From DATMBF01 sp035559595 (GTDB lineage: Bacteria; Bacteroidota; Ignavibacteria; UBA10030): a stretch of DNA of 57,296 nucleotides. The stretch spans positions 1 to 57,296 of the forward strand of contig DATMBF010000016.1 of NCBI GenBank assembly GCA_035559595.1, in the 5' to 3' direction. Below, in pieces: positions 7,674 through 15,626 of the stretch. Made by a program: the position numbers and the translations under genes. The notes under the pieces are model-generated. The model was given only the letters and a program-made list of their open reading frames with translations. It had not been told where the DNA came from and ran no database searches. Numbering within the stretch: position 1 is the stretch's first letter; each line of letters opens with the position of its first letter.

Positions 7674-9110
7674 ATGGCCACAAAAGTCAAGGCTGCAAAT
7701 GGGATCGATCGGGTGTTGAAGCTGATCCGCGATCGCGACATCAAGGTTGTCGACTTGAAGTTTACAGATTTGCTGGGTCAATGGCAGCACTTCTCTATTA
7801 CGACCAACGAGTTCAGCGAGGAAATCTTTGAGGATGGAATCGGATTCGACGGATCGAGCATCCGAGGCTTTCAGAAAATCCATGAGAGCGACATGCTGCT
7901 GTTCCCTGATCCGGATACAATGTTTCTTGATCCTTTCACTGCCGTACCGACACTCAGTCTAACCTGTGATGTCGCCGATCCGATAACGCGGGAGAACTAC
8001 TCACGCGATCCGCGATACATTGCCAAGAAGGCAGAATCGTACTTGAAGTCGACGGGCCTTGCCGACATGGCATTCTTCGGACCCGAGCCGGAGTTCTTCA
8101 TTCTCGACAGCGTTCGGTTCGATCAATCATCGTCCTATGGTTATTACTTCATCGATTCTGACGAGGGAATCTGGAACAGTGGTGCAAATGGGACGAAGAA
8201 CCTTGGCCATCGGCCGCGTTTCAAAGAGGGGTATTTCCCCGTGTCGCCACTCGATAGTCTGCAGGATATCCGAACGGAAATGGTGCTGACACTTCAGGAA
8301 CTGGGGATTGACGTGGAAGTTCATCACCATGAGGTGGCAACAGCCGGTCAGACAGAAATCGACATGAAGAGGGATTCGCTCACGCGCATGGCCGATAAGT
8401 ATCTCGTCTACAAGTATGTCACCAAAAACGTTGCGAAGAAACATGGTAAAACCGTAACATTCATGCCGAAGCCGATTTTCGGAGACAACGGATCGGGAAT
8501 GCATGTTCACCAGAGTCTTTGGAAATCTGGCAAGCCTCTCTTCGCCGGTTCTGGCTATGCGGGACTCAGCGAGATGGCGATGTACTACATTGGCGGGCTC
8601 CTCAAGCATGCTCCAGCTCTCTGTGCTTTGACAAACCCTACAACAAACTCGTACAAACGGCTCGTCCCCGGTTTTGAGGCCCCGGTGAATCTCGCATATT
8701 CGCAGCGGAACAGGTCAGCATCTGTGCGGATTCCCATGTATTCTTCGAATCCCAAAGCGAAACGGATTGAATTCCGCTGCCCGGATCCCACCTGCAACCC
8801 TTACGTTGCATTTGCGGCGATGCTGATGGCAGGGCTGGATGGTGTTATCAACAAGATTGATCCCGGAAAGCCGCTCGATAAGGACATCTACGACATGACG
8901 CCCGAGCAGTTACGGGATGTGCCGTCGACACCGGCCTCGCTCGCTGATGCTCTGGAAGCCCTCCAGAATGATCACGAGTTCTTGCTCCGAGGAGATGTGT
9001 TTACGGAGGACCTCATTGAGACATGGATCGACTACAAGACGTCGAAAGAAGTCAAACAGATGGCATTGCGTCCCCATCCGTTTGAGTTCATGCTCTACTA
9101 CGACGCGTAA
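7674..9110 (+). CDS. glnA: Glutamine synthetase, type I
   Basis: A 478-residue GSI enzyme making glutamine from glutamate, ammonia and ATP; active as a dodecamer. Visible blocks are EDGIGFDGSSIRGF, the metal site GPEPEFF, GSGMHVHQS with the ATP/glutamate residues, the NRSASVRIP arginines and RIEFRCPDPT. A tyrosine at residue 406 in KDIYDMTPEQ occupies the position of the adenylylated Tyr397 of the E. coli enzyme, so it looks like a GSI-beta form that could be adenylylated. A ribosome-binding site (AAAGGA) precedes the ATG at 7674. It is in an operon with the Lrp/AsnC gene and is followed by a terminator. Confidence 0.97.
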   Translation: MATKVKAANGIDRVLKLIRDRDIKVVDLKFTDLLGQWQHFSITTNEFSEEIFEDGIGFDGSSIRGFQKIHESDMLLFPDPDTMFLDPFTAVPTLSLTCDVADPITRENYSRDPRYIAKKAESYLKSTGLADMAFFGPEPEFFILDSVRFDQSSSYGYYFIDSDEGIWNSGANGTKNLGHRPRFKEGYFPVSPLDSLQDIRTEMVLTLQELGIDVEVHHHEVATAGQTEIDMKRDSLTRMADKYLVYKYVTKNVAKKHGKTVTFMPKPIFGDNGSGMHVHQSLWKSGKPLFAGSGYAGLSEMAMYYIGGLLKHAPALCALTNPTTNSYKRLVPGFEAPVNLAYSQRNRSASVRIPMYSSNPKAKRIEFRCPDPTCNPYVAFAAMLMAGLDGVINKIDPGKPLDKDIYDMTPEQLRDVPSTPASLADALEALQNDHEFLLRGDVFTEDLIETWIDYKTSKEVKQMALRPHPFEFMLYYDA

Positions 9111-9135
9111 ATCGAAGTACCGTCGACGCCAATTG

Positions 9136-9168
9136 GAAATCCCGGCGATGAGTCGGGATTTCTTTTTT
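9136..9168 (+). terminator. Rho-independent terminator after glnA
   Basis: A perfect 9-bp stem (GAAATCCCG at 9136-9144 with CGGGATTTC at 9154-9162), a 9-base loop, then six T at 9163-9168. The other bases up to 9255 hold no gene. Confidence 0.88.
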
Positions 9169-9255
9169 CTACCACCTACTCTTTCCATCTCCGGCATTTC
9201 CTTTCCTTGCATTTCAATCCCGTTCTTCCTACTTTCAACCGACCTTTTTGCTCGA

Positions 9256-10038
9256 ATGGACTTCACGCGCATCAAATATCAGGTCGACCAACGAATCTGC
9301 ACCATTACCCTCAGCCGACCTGAAAAGCATAATGCCCTGGACGGCCAGATGATCAGTGAGCTAACCACTGCTTTTCAGTCTGCCCAGAAGGATCAGCTTG
9401 TGAAAGTTATTCTGCTGAAAGGCGAAGGGGAGTCTTTTTGTTCTGGCGCCGATCTCGCCTATCTTCAACAAATTTCCACGTTTGATTTTCAACAGAATCG
9501 CCAGGATTCGGAGAACCTGATGAAGCTTTTTCTCCAAATTTACAACAATCGCAAGCCGGTTATTGCTGTCGTTCGAGGGAATGCTCTTGCCGGTGGGTGC
9601 GGGTTGGCTACCGTGTGCGATATCATTGTTGCGTCGAAAGAGACGGCGCGCTTTGGCTATCCCGAGGCACGGATCGGTTTTATTCCTGCGATTGTCATGT
9701 TGTTTCTCGTGAAGCGGATCGGCGAAGCGAAGGCGAGAGAGCTCACCCTCCGAGGAAACATCATCCAGGCCGACGAAGCACGGGCACTCGGTCTCGTAAA
9801 CCACGTCGTCCCTGAGATGGAACTTGATTCTTTCGCTACGAACCTTGCCGGCGAGCTTGTGAAACTCAGTAGCGCCTCGTCGATGGGTTTGATCAAGGAG
9901 CTGCTTTCACGCATTCACGGTATGTCCACTGCCGATGCCCTTGATTATGCCGCAAATCTCAACGCCCTTACCCGAATGACAGACGATTGCAAACGAGGAA
10001 TCGAGGCATTTCTCAAAAAAGAACCGATCAAATGGTGA
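9256..10038 (+). CDS. Enoyl-CoA hydratase/isomerase family protein
   Basis: A 260-residue crotonase-fold protein. Both oxyanion-hole segments are present (SFCSGADLAYL and GNALAGGCGLATVCDI), followed by FGYPEARIGFIPAIV with the catalytic-region glutamate. The ATG at 9256 (MDFTRIKYQV) was chosen because the longer open frame upstream runs through the end of glnA and through the terminator. Such enzymes hydrate enoyl-CoAs in fatty-acid or branched-chain amino-acid breakdown; the sequence does not fix the substrate, and a methylglutaconyl-CoA hydratase-like role is possible. apt follows after three bases. Confidence 0.88.
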   Translation: MDFTRIKYQVDQRICTITLSRPEKHNALDGQMISELTTAFQSAQKDQLVKVILLKGEGESFCSGADLAYLQQISTFDFQQNRQDSENLMKLFLQIYNNRKPVIAVVRGNALAGGCGLATVCDIIVASKETARFGYPEARIGFIPAIVMLFLVKRIGEAKARELTLRGNIIQADEARALGLVNHVVPEMELDSFATNLAGELVKLSSASSMGLIKELLSRIHGMSTADALDYAANLNALTRMTDDCKRGIEAFLKKEPIKW

Positions 10039-10041
10039 ACC

Positions 10042-10566
10042 ATGCATGAATTGGCCCGACACATTCGGAATATCCCAGACTTTCCCAAGAAAGGGATAGT
10101 GTTTCGGGATATTACAACTCTCTTGAAAGAACCGACTGCGTTCAAGAAAGCGGTGGATATACTCTACGAACGATACAGAGATAAAGGGATCAGCAAGATT
10201 GTGTGCGTCGAGGCCCGCGGGTTCATTCTGGGTGGCGCGCTCGCTGCTCAACTCGGCGCAGGGTTTGTACCGATTCGAAAGAAAGGAAAGCTCCCCGCAG
10301 AAACCTACAAGGAGGAGTATCAGCTTGAATACGGGATCGACACCGTCGAAATCCACAAAGATGCTATCGTCCGTGGCGAGCGCTGTTTGCTTCATGATGA
10401 CCTGCTGGCGACGGGCGGAACGATGCTCGCGTGCGCCAACCTTGTGAAGAAGGTTGGGGGAGAAGTTGCCGGAATCTGTTTTTTGATTGAATTGAGTTTT
10501 CTGAACGGCAGGGAAAAGTTGAAGGGATTTGATGTTCACTCCATCATTCAGTACGAATCCGAATAA
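10042..10566 (+). CDS. apt: Adenine phosphoribosyltransferase
   Basis: A 174-residue purine salvage enzyme converting adenine and PRPP to AMP. It matches Apt along its full length: PDFPKKGIVFRDITTLL at the N-terminus, VEARGFILGGALA, PIRKKGKLPAET, and the PRPP-binding loop RCLLHDDLLATGGTM. Cytoplasmic dimer. It is probably co-transcribed with the upstream hydratase (3-base gap) and is followed by a hairpin terminator. Confidence 0.96.
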   Translation: MHELARHIRNIPDFPKKGIVFRDITTLLKEPTAFKKAVDILYERYRDKGISKIVCVEARGFILGGALAAQLGAGFVPIRKKGKLPAETYKEEYQLEYGIDTVEIHKDAIVRGERCLLHDDLLATGGTMLACANLVKKVGGEVAGICFLIELSFLNGREKLKGFDVHSIIQYESE

Positions 10567-10588
10567 CGGATGACCATGTGGTCCCCAT

Positions 10589-10617
10589 AAGCCCAACCTT
10601 ACGCGGTGGGCTTTTTT
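10589..10617 (+). terminator. Rho-independent terminator after apt
   Basis: AAGCCCA (10589-10595) pairs with TGGGCTT (10607-10613), and the T-run covers 10612-10617. Confidence 0.8.
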
Positions 10618-10648
10618 CATTTCCGTGACTGATCTTACGCAGTACGAT

Positions 10649-10815
10649 ATGGAAGCCCTTCAGGGTTCGTTTCTTCTTGGTTTTTCTTACCGAGGCCGAT
10701 GCCCTCGGCTTTCGGACAATTCCTTTTCAGGACCTTTCTGATGACAATGGCGAAAGCGTGTGATACTCAAGGTCGGGACACGACATGGACCATACGTTGG
10801 TTGGCATTACCCTGA
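10649..10815 (+). promoter_or_regulatory. Candidate leader-peptide region upstream of tryptophanase
   Basis: The 303-base gap between apt and the tryptophanase holds two small reading frames. The first (10649-10741, 30 codons) ends in TGA overlapping the ATG of the second (TGATG at 10739-10743). The second (10741-10815) has exactly 24 codons, with Trp at positions 16 and 20 (TTWTIRWLALP at its end) and a final Pro codon followed by UGA. E. coli TnaC is also 24 codons with a key Trp and a terminal Pro-UGA, but its Trp lies at position 12, so the spacing differs here. A 6-bp hairpin lies at 10690-10708. No promoter of the type seen elsewhere was found. This could be chance. Confidence 0.22.
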
Positions 10816-10869
10816 AGGGATGATGTTCCAGTGTGTGCACCAGAAGTTAGTGAATGAATCGAGGAGATC

Positions 10870-12243
10870 ATGAAAACCATCATCGAGCCGTTCAAGATCA
10901 AATCCGTTGAGCCAATCAAGTTTACCACTGTTGAGGAACGTACTCGCATTTTGCGTAAAGCACATTTTAATCCTTTCCTCATTCCGGCCGAAGATGTGCT
11001 GATCGATCTCCTGACAGACAGCGGCACTGCGGCGATGAGTGCAAAGCAGTGGGCTGGAATCATGGATGGCGACGAGTCATACGCCGGATCGAAGAGTTTC
11101 TTTCGATTTGAGAACGTTGTGCGTGACTTAACAGGATTTCGACATATTATTCCGACACATCAAGGAAGGGCAGCGGAGAAAATTCTCTTTACAATTGTTG
11201 GGGGGAAAGGGAAGTATATCCCAAACAACACACACTTCGATACCACACGGGCGAATGTCGAGTACTCCGGAGCAGAAGCTGTTGATCTTCTCACCCCTAT
11301 CGGAAAGGATCCGGCTGCGATTGCAGATTTCAAAGGGAATATGGATCTCGTTGCATTGAAATCTTTTATCGAGCAAAAGGGGCCGAAAGCAATCCCTCTC
11401 GTGATGATTACCGTAACGAACAATTCAGGGGGTGGTCAGCCGGTATCGATGGAAAACATCCGTGCAACGAAGAAGCTGCTGAAGAAATACGATATTCCTC
11501 TGTATCTCGATGCATGCAGGTTTGCGGAGAACGCTTTTTTCATCAAGCAAAGAGAAAAGGGATACGCACACAAGTCGGTTCGCGAGATTGCACGGGAAAT
11601 GTTTTCGTACGCAGACGGTTGCACCATGAGCGCAAAAAAGGATGCGCTCGTGAATATGGGCGGATTCTTGGCAATGAATGACAATGACCTGGCAATGAAA
11701 GCGCGCAATCTTCTCATTGTGACAGAAGGGTTTCCCACTTACGGTGGATTGGCAGGACGCGACTTAGAGGCAATTGCGCAGGGTCTCGAGGAGGTACTTG
11801 ACGAGCATTATTTGAAATATCGGATCCGCTCGGTCGAATACTTGGGCGAAAAGCTTATTGCCGCAGGGGTTCCGATTGTCCAGCCGCCCGGCGGCCACGC
11901 AATCTACTTGGACGCCACACGTTTCGTTGCGCACATTCCGCCACATGAGTATCCCGGCCAAGCAATTGTGTGCGAGCTGTTTCGAGCTGGAGGCATTCGA
12001 TCGGTTGAGATCGGGAGCGTCATGTTTGGGAAATATGATGAGAGGGGAAGACTGGTTTCACCCCCCATGGAGCTCGTTCGGCTAGCCATTCCCCGCAGGG
12101 TCTATACCCAAAGCCATATTGATTACGTTGTAGAAGTTATTCTCGAAGTCTATGCCCGGCGGTCAAAGCTCCGAGGGTTCAAGATTATCGAAGAAGCTCC
12201 TGTCCTCAGACATTTCACGGCGAAATTCAAGCCACTCGCCTAA
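10870..12243 (+). CDS. tnaA: Tryptophanase (beta-eliminating lyase family)
   Basis: A 457-residue PLP enzyme of the tryptophanase/tyrosine phenol-lyase family, with the PLP lysine at 257 in TMSAKKDALVNMGG. The two activities are separated by a few residues. In tyrosine phenol-lyase numbering, which this protein matches closely, the phenol-binding Thr124, Arg381 and Phe448 are replaced by Asp124 (HFDTTR), Ile381 (RSVEIGS) and His448 (VLRHFTA), as in E. coli TnaA. So it should split L-tryptophan into indole, pyruvate and ammonia, although other segments (AKQWAGIMDGDESYAGS) look more like the phenol-lyase. A good ribosome-binding site (GAGGAG) precedes the ATG. Enzyme activity itself is inferred. 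Confidence 0.8.
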   Translation: MKTIIEPFKIKSVEPIKFTTVEERTRILRKAHFNPFLIPAEDVLIDLLTDSGTAAMSAKQWAGIMDGDESYAGSKSFFRFENVVRDLTGFRHIIPTHQGRAAEKILFTIVGGKGKYIPNNTHFDTTRANVEYSGAEAVDLLTPIGKDPAAIADFKGNMDLVALKSFIEQKGPKAIPLVMITVTNNSGGGQPVSMENIRATKKLLKKYDIPLYLDACRFAENAFFIKQREKGYAHKSVREIAREMFSYADGCTMSAKKDALVNMGGFLAMNDNDLAMKARNLLIVTEGFPTYGGLAGRDLEAIAQGLEEVLDEHYLKYRIRSVEYLGEKLIAAGVPIVQPPGGHAIYLDATRFVAHIPPHEYPGQAIVCELFRAGGIRSVEIGSVMFGKYDERGRLVSPPMELVRLAIPRRVYTQSHIDYVVEVILEVYARRSKLRGFKIIEEAPVLRHFTAKFKPLA

Positions 12244-12282
12244 CGCTTCCACAAAAAACCTGTGAGGGTGCAAAGAAATTCA

Positions 12283-12311
12283 TTGCATTACTCTCACAAT
12301 CTTCATAGATT
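12283..12311 (+). promoter_or_regulatory. Candidate promoter of the Yip1-like gene
   Basis: TTGCAT (12283-12288), a 17-base spacer and TAGATT (12306-12311). The predicted start near 12318 supports the second ATG (12342) as the real translation start. Confidence 0.35.
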
Positions 12312-12341
12312 TTTTTGAACATGGAACTTGCCTTGCATGCA

Positions 12342-13043
12342 ATGCTCAAGTGCCCCGTTTGTCTCACGGAAAACGATACCTTTGCCACGGTTTGTCGACA
12401 GTGCGGCGGTTTTCTCCAGAATCGTGTTCCCCATCTGAACCTTTTTGAGACATTATGGGGAGTGCTCGAATCTCCATCGAAGACCTTTCCGAAGATTATT
12501 CTCGCCGAGCACAAAAACTTCTCCGTCTTTCTCTTTGCGCTCTTCGGTGTTAGCATTGCTTTCACGGCGTTCTGGTATTTCAAGATCGGACAGATCGTAG
12601 GTTCTTTGCCTGAGCTCATCCTGCTTGGCATTGGAATTGGACTCGCAGGCGGCGTCGTTTTTTCGCCGTTGATTGCTCTGGTGTATCATCTGGCGAACCG
12701 ATTGCTGGGGGGCTCGGCAAGCTTTCGGACGGCGTATTCTCTTCTCGCATACGCCACGGCTCCGGTTGTTCTTTCCCTTGTTCTGATTTTACCAATCGAG
12801 CTTATGACGTTCGGAATGTATCTGTTTACGTCGAACCCGCATCCGCTTGTCATCAAACCGGTTTCGTACGTTGTGCTCCTGAGTTTTGATGCGATTGTCG
12901 GATTGTGGGCGCTGTGGCTGGTGATGGTGGGGACAAAGATTGCTTACCGTGTTCGATGGGTGGCCGCGATCACATCGACGGTTGTTGCATTTGTGTTTCT
13001 CGTTGCATCCGTGGGAGCTGTAGAGTTTTTTCTCGCGCGTTGA
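12342..13043 (+). CDS. Yip1-like multispanning membrane protein with N-terminal zinc ribbon
   Basis: A 233-residue protein whose start, MLKCPVCLTENDTF, leads into a four-cysteine ribbon (C4-x2-C7 and C19-x2-C22, CPVC and CRQC), then about five hydrophobic helices (from about residue 57 to the end). The membrane part resembles Yip1-domain proteins, which are often encoded with transporters and have no settled bacterial role. ATG 12342 was preferred over ATG 12321 because the ribbon starts immediately and the candidate promoter would leave almost no leader for 12321. A metallopeptidase gene follows six bases after the stop. Confidence 0.65.
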   Translation: MLKCPVCLTENDTFATVCRQCGGFLQNRVPHLNLFETLWGVLESPSKTFPKIILAEHKNFSVFLFALFGVSIAFTAFWYFKIGQIVGSLPELILLGIGIGLAGGVVFSPLIALVYHLANRLLGGSASFRTAYSLLAYATAPVVLSLVLILPIELMTFGMYLFTSNPHPLVIKPVSYVVLLSFDAIVGLWALWLVMVGTKIAYRVRWVAAITSTVVAFVFLVASVGAVEFFLAR

Positions 13044-13049
13044 CGTGGT

Positions 13050-13442
13050 ATGAAGCCCCGGCTTTCCAGAGAAGCGTTCGAGGAAATTGTTGAGCGATCT
13101 TTTGAGACTCTCCCAAGTAAATTCCGGGACAAAATCGATAATGTTCAGATCGTGGTTGAGGATTATCCGGACGAAGAGGCGCTCCGCGGCTCGCGGTCGT
13201 CAAAGTACGAACTCCTTGGCCTCTACCAGGGAATTCCGCTGAATCGACGCGGAACGTGGTACGGTGCTTCACCGACATTACCGGATAAGATTACGCTTTA
13301 TCAAAAGAACATTGAGATGGCATGCAGAACGGAAGGGGAGATCGAACATCGGATAGCCGAAGTACTGTTCCATGAAATCGGTCACTATTTCGGGATGAAT
13401 GAGAGGGAAATTCGTGCGGCCATGAAAGATTTTGAACTCTAA
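13050..13442 (+). CDS. Small zincin-type metallopeptidase family protein
   Basis: A 130-residue protein with the metal-binding motif FHEIGHYFGM near residue 110 (H-E-x-x-H-x-x-G), matching the compact putative neutral zinc metallopeptidase family (PF06262, DUF1025 type). Upstream signature segments include LGLYQGIPL and DKITLYQKNIE. No signal peptide, so it is probably cytoplasmic. It is likely co-transcribed with the Yip1-like gene. Members are conserved but their substrates are not known. Confidence 0.8.
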   Translation: MKPRLSREAFEEIVERSFETLPSKFRDKIDNVQIVVEDYPDEEALRGSRSSKYELLGLYQGIPLNRRGTWYGASPTLPDKITLYQKNIEMACRTEGEIEHRIAEVLFHEIGHYFGMNEREIRAAMKDFEL

Positions 13443-13461
13443 CTATCCACGAAAGGATTCT

Positions 13462-13761
13462 ATGCCGAAGGTCATTCTTCAGATTTCGTACGATATCGAA
13501 CCGTCGCGCTTGGACGACTACCTTGCCCTCGCGAAGGAGTTGAAGACTCACTTCAGTCAGGAGCGAAAGAAGAATTATTCGGTGTTCGAGCAGAAAGGAA
13601 AGAAAAGTTCCTTCGTCGAACAATTTGTCTGTAATTCGATGGAAGAGTTCGAAGCCCTCGAAGACGATTTCGACCAGAAAAGCGAAGAACTCGTGAACAA
13701 ACTTGAGACCATGATTCAGGGTGGCAAAGCGAAGTACACCACCCTTATGGAGTTGGACTAA
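13462..13761 (+). CDS. Small conserved protein, possible dimeric alpha-beta barrel fold
   Basis: I do not recognise this 99-residue protein. A ribosome-binding site (AAAGGA) lies just before the ATG at 13462; a longer TTG-started reading overlaps the previous gene and is unlikely. The pattern is strand (ILQISYDI), helix (SRLDDYLALAKELKTHF), strand (YSVFEQKGKKSSFVEQFV) and helix (SMEEFEALEDDFDQKSEEL), as in ferredoxin-like or antibiotic-monooxygenase-type barrels. That fold is an inference from predicted layout. It ends 19 bases from the convergent M28 peptidase gene. Confidence 0.6.
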   Translation: MPKVILQISYDIEPSRLDDYLALAKELKTHFSQERKKNYSVFEQKGKKSSFVEQFVCNSMEEFEALEDDFDQKSEELVNKLETMIQGGKAKYTTLMELD

Positions 13762-13780
13762 TCCGAAGGGCGACCGGAAT

Positions 13781-15604
13781 TCAATTCCGCTGACCGATGA
13801 CCAACCGGAACGTGCGCACCTCAGTGCCGCGTTTTACAACGACGTCGACTTCATCCCCCGGTTTGTATTCCCCAAGCGCGAACGTGTAATCGTACAGATT
13901 CTTGATCTCAACCTTCCCGAACTTCACAATGATGTCACCGGCTTGAAGTCCGGCTTTCGCGGCGGGACTTCCCTCACGGACTCCTGAGAGCTTCATTCCT
14001 TCCACCTGTTCTCCAAAATCCGGTACCGTTCCCGTATAACTTCGGCTGGATCTTCCGCCGCCGACCGGGCGTGGAGCCCCTCCCTCGGCATAAGCCGGCC
14101 GATTGTCACTATTGGCAATCTCGAATCCGATCTGCGCGACGTACTGGAGGACATCACGAAGACCCTCATAGTTGATCCTATCGAAATCGTCCGACGGCCG
14201 ATGATAGTCGGCATGGAGATCGGTGAAGAAGTGAAAGACGGGGATTTGTTTTGCGTAAAATGAGGAGTGATCGCTCGGCCCGAATCCGTCCTTATTGAGC
14301 TTCAACGCAAACAGAGAGTCTTTGTTCTGTTTGGTAACGAGAGCTTCAAATCCGGGCGATGTGCCGATCCCGTAAACAATCAACTTGCGATCATTCAGTC
14401 GTCCGATCATATCCATATTGAGCATTGCGACAATATTGTGAAGAGGGATGGTCGGGTTATTGACAAAATAGCTGGAGCCCAGGAGTCCCATCTCTTCGGC
14501 GGAGAAAGCAATGAACAGGAGACTGCGTTTGAGTTCGTTTCTTCTGGACACGAAGTACTCCGCAAGCTCGATGAGTCCGCTGGTCCCCGAAGCGTTATCG
14601 TCAGCGCCGTTGTGAATCGCGATCGTATCGGGTTTCAAAGAGCCGGATCCCTCTCCGCCCATGCCGAGGTGATCAAAATGAGCGCCGATAACGACGACCT
14701 CATTCTTCAATTGCGGGTCGCTTCCTTCGATAAGACCGACGACATTCTTTGCTGTTTTACGTTCCTCCCGAACATCCACATTGATGCGGACGGAGACGCC
14801 GCCGAGCGAGAAGGGATTTGGCCTCTTGTTCTTCTTAATCCCCTCCTGAAGTTCTTTCAACGTCGGTACTGGATCGGAGGTGTTTCCCTGTAATGCTCCT
14901 TTCAAGAGTGCATCTGCCGTCTTTTGGGTGATGTTTACCGCCAAGATTCCTGAGTTGCCGAACGATTGATCGTACGCAAGCGGCATCAGCTCATCGACAA
15001 CGGCGTCTGCCGGTCCGGTCACGACAAGAATCGCCTTTGCCCCCATCTCGCGTGCGCGTGTGGCTTTCGCTCGGAGAGAGGCCTGCAATCCGAATTGACT
15101 ATGCTGACTATCCCCCTCGGGATGAAAACGGAGGAGAAGAACCGCTTTCCCTTTGACATCGATATTCTCATAGTCATCGTATCCGGCATTCTGGGCAGTG
15201 ATTCCATACCCTGCGAAGACGAGCTCGCCATCGTATGAGCCGCTTGCCGAAAATCCAATTGGACGGAAGTCAATGTTGACTTCAAACTCCTTCCGCTCCT
15301 TTTGCACCGTTGCCGTTAGGTGGTTCTTTGCCCCTAAGGAAATGCCGGCCACAAATTCAAAGGGTTGAAAGTAGGTATCGTTGATACCCATCGGTTTGAG
15401 CATGGCGGCGGCAAACTCCTTTGCGATGTATTGTGCCGCCAGCTCCTCTCCCGGCGAGCCTGCTTTTCTTCCCTTAAGCGCATCGGAGGCGAGATACGCG
15501 AGGTGCTCTCGCAGCTCAACCACCGTTATCGCCGGCTCACGTGTTGACTGAGCAACGAGAATCGAGTGGGCGAGAAGTGCCAGAAGGACCACACGTGTTT
15601 TCAT
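13781..15604 (-). CDS. Secreted M28 family metallopeptidase with PA and PDZ domains
   Basis: A 607-residue exported peptidase. Domains in order: signal peptide (about 1-19, MKTRVVLLALLAHSILVAQ), PA-like insert (about 120-235), M28 zinc peptidase (about 285-495), and C-terminal PDZ (about 525-605). Zinc and catalytic residues are visible: His309 (VIGAHFDHLG), Asp335 (HNGADDNASG), Glu370-Glu371 (FSAEEMGLLGS), Asp398 (LNMDMIG) and His468 (YHRPSDD). It probably trims peptides in the periplasm as an aminopeptidase. The start at 15604 has a good ribosome-binding site (AAAGGA); the longer reading adds 51 unrelated residues. It is the last gene of the peroxiredoxin-to-peptidase operon, 22 bases after the PD40 gene. 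Confidence 0.92.
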   Translation of the reverse strand: MKTRVVLLALLAHSILVAQSTREPAITVVELREHLAYLASDALKGRKAGSPGEELAAQYIAKEFAAAMLKPMGINDTYFQPFEFVAGISLGAKNHLTATVQKERKEFEVNIDFRPIGFSASGSYDGELVFAGYGITAQNAGYDDYENIDVKGKAVLLLRFHPEGDSQHSQFGLQASLRAKATRAREMGAKAILVVTGPADAVVDELMPLAYDQSFGNSGILAVNITQKTADALLKGALQGNTSDPVPTLKELQEGIKKNKRPNPFSLGGVSVRINVDVREERKTAKNVVGLIEGSDPQLKNEVVVIGAHFDHLGMGGEGSGSLKPDTIAIHNGADDNASGTSGLIELAEYFVSRRNELKRSLLFIAFSAEEMGLLGSSYFVNNPTIPLHNIVAMLNMDMIGRLNDRKLIVYGIGTSPGFEALVTKQNKDSLFALKLNKDGFGPSDHSSFYAKQIPVFHFFTDLHADYHRPSDDFDRINYEGLRDVLQYVAQIGFEIANSDNRPAYAEGGAPRPVGGGRSSRSYTGTVPDFGEQVEGMKLSGVREGSPAAKAGLQAGDIIVKFGKVEIKNLYDYTFALGEYKPGDEVDVVVKRGTEVRTFRLVIGQRN

Positions 15605-15626
15605 TGCATTGTCCTTTTGTCGTGAA

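Noticed and set aside
8917..9255. N-terminal extension of the enoyl-CoA hydratase back into glnA
   Set aside because: It runs through the end of glnA and the terminator hairpin and has no family similarity; the ATG at 9256 fits the crotonase start.
12298..12316. AT-rich hairpin with T5 just before the Yip1-like gene, as a terminator after tryptophanase
   Set aside because: The stem is only 5 bp of mostly A-T, and the same bases form the -10 region of a better-supported candidate promoter.
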